A DNA stretch of 32,159 bases. Source: Alphaproteobacteria bacterium. Its GTDB lineage: Bacteria > Pseudomonadota > Alphaproteobacteria > SHVZ01. A model generated the notes under the pieces. The model was not told the origin of the DNA. It ran no database searches and saw nothing but the letters and a program-made list of their open reading frames with translations. The translations under genes were made by a program, and so were the position numbers. Positions 31,980 to 32,159 of the stretch are shown in pieces (the stretch's first letter is position 1; each line of letters begins with the position of its first letter). The stretch is taken from NCBI GenBank assembly GCA_016869285.1, contig VGEN01000036.1, forward strand, positions 1 to 32,159. Reading direction: 5' to 3'.

Positions 31980-32159
31980 ATGGCCGACGATAGAGAACTC
32001 TCCTTCGATTTGCCAAGCGTCGGGCGCAAGAAGATGAGCGCGTCGTTCGACGGCGGGCGCATCAGCTCCGACGGCGGGGTGATGGTACTGGCCCAGGCCG
32101 AGCGCCGTCTCGGTCTGGCGGACAGGTTGGCGGCCCTGATCGCCGATCGGCGCGACGGC
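31980..32159 (+). CDS. IS1380-family transposase, 5' part only
   Basis: The first 60 codons, running to the window edge, read MADDRELSFDLPSVGRKK..., then FDGGRISSDGGVMVLAQAERRLGLADRLAALIADRRD. The phrase FDGG-R-SSDGG followed by an ERRLG-LA-RLA helix is the N-terminal signature of IS1380-family DDE transposases. The frame is uninterrupted in the visible part. The gene is truncated by the edge, so the catalytic residues cannot be examined. Confidence 0.85.
   Translation, partial: MADDRELSFDLPSVGRKKMSASFDGGRISSDGGVMVLAQAERRLGLADRLAALIADRRDG

Overview
The window is about 32 kb of high-GC chromosomal DNA from an alphaproteobacterium. The class call rests on several hallmarks: an adjacent divK-pleD pair, a DUF1849/EipB envelope protein, a DinB polymerase with an N-terminal four-cysteine extension, the order fabD-fabG-acpP-fabF-mltG, and a DUF2232 membrane protein between rpsR and rplI. 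I cannot place it confidently below class. No rRNA, tRNA or CRISPR array was seen.

Layout. 1-5186 holds a hypothetical Ala-rich protein, rpmG (missed by length-filtered ORF calls), the convergent divK-pleD two-component/c-di-GMP pair, and a ROK sugar kinase translationally coupled to dinB. 5345-8560 is accessory: a decayed VapBC toxin-antitoxin remnant, eipB, a small soluble diguanylate cyclase and a SPOR lipoprotein. 8561-11389 holds ribonuclease D, then a LysR regulator divergent from a pyridoxamine-phosphate-oxidase-fold protein, with two tandem dyads between them. 11340-15857 (minus strand) is the fatty-acid synthesis cluster fabD-fabG-acpP-fabF followed by mltG, with a long palindromic repeat wedged between fabF and mltG. 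16015-20740 is accessory again: a secreted subtilisin-family protease with a duplicated Trp-rich domain, an AEC-family transporter, an intact Phd/VapC-type toxin-antitoxin pair and an NTF2-like protein. 20786-30964 is a tightly packed plus-strand housekeeping block: rpsF, rpsR, DUF2232, rplI, dnaB, alr, mlaE, mlaF, radA, cvpA, purF. The right end has a REP-like hairpin, an SDR oxidoreductase and the 5' part of an IS1380-family transposase cut by the window edge.

How the genes work together. Most of the window is core growth machinery (ribosome, replication helicase, cell-wall alanine racemase and MltG, outer-membrane lipid transport, fatty-acid initiation, purine entry) plus cell-cycle signalling. 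No clearly new multi-gene system was found. The most interesting signals are non-coding: a DnaA-box/hairpin cluster in the only sizeable gap of the rpsF-purF block, paired LysR-type dyads 22 bp apart, a roughly 41-bp-arm palindrome containing the fabF stop codon, and a possible S6:S18-type leader upstream of rpsF. The protease with two copies of a GWWW domain flanking its catalytic core is the most unusual protein.
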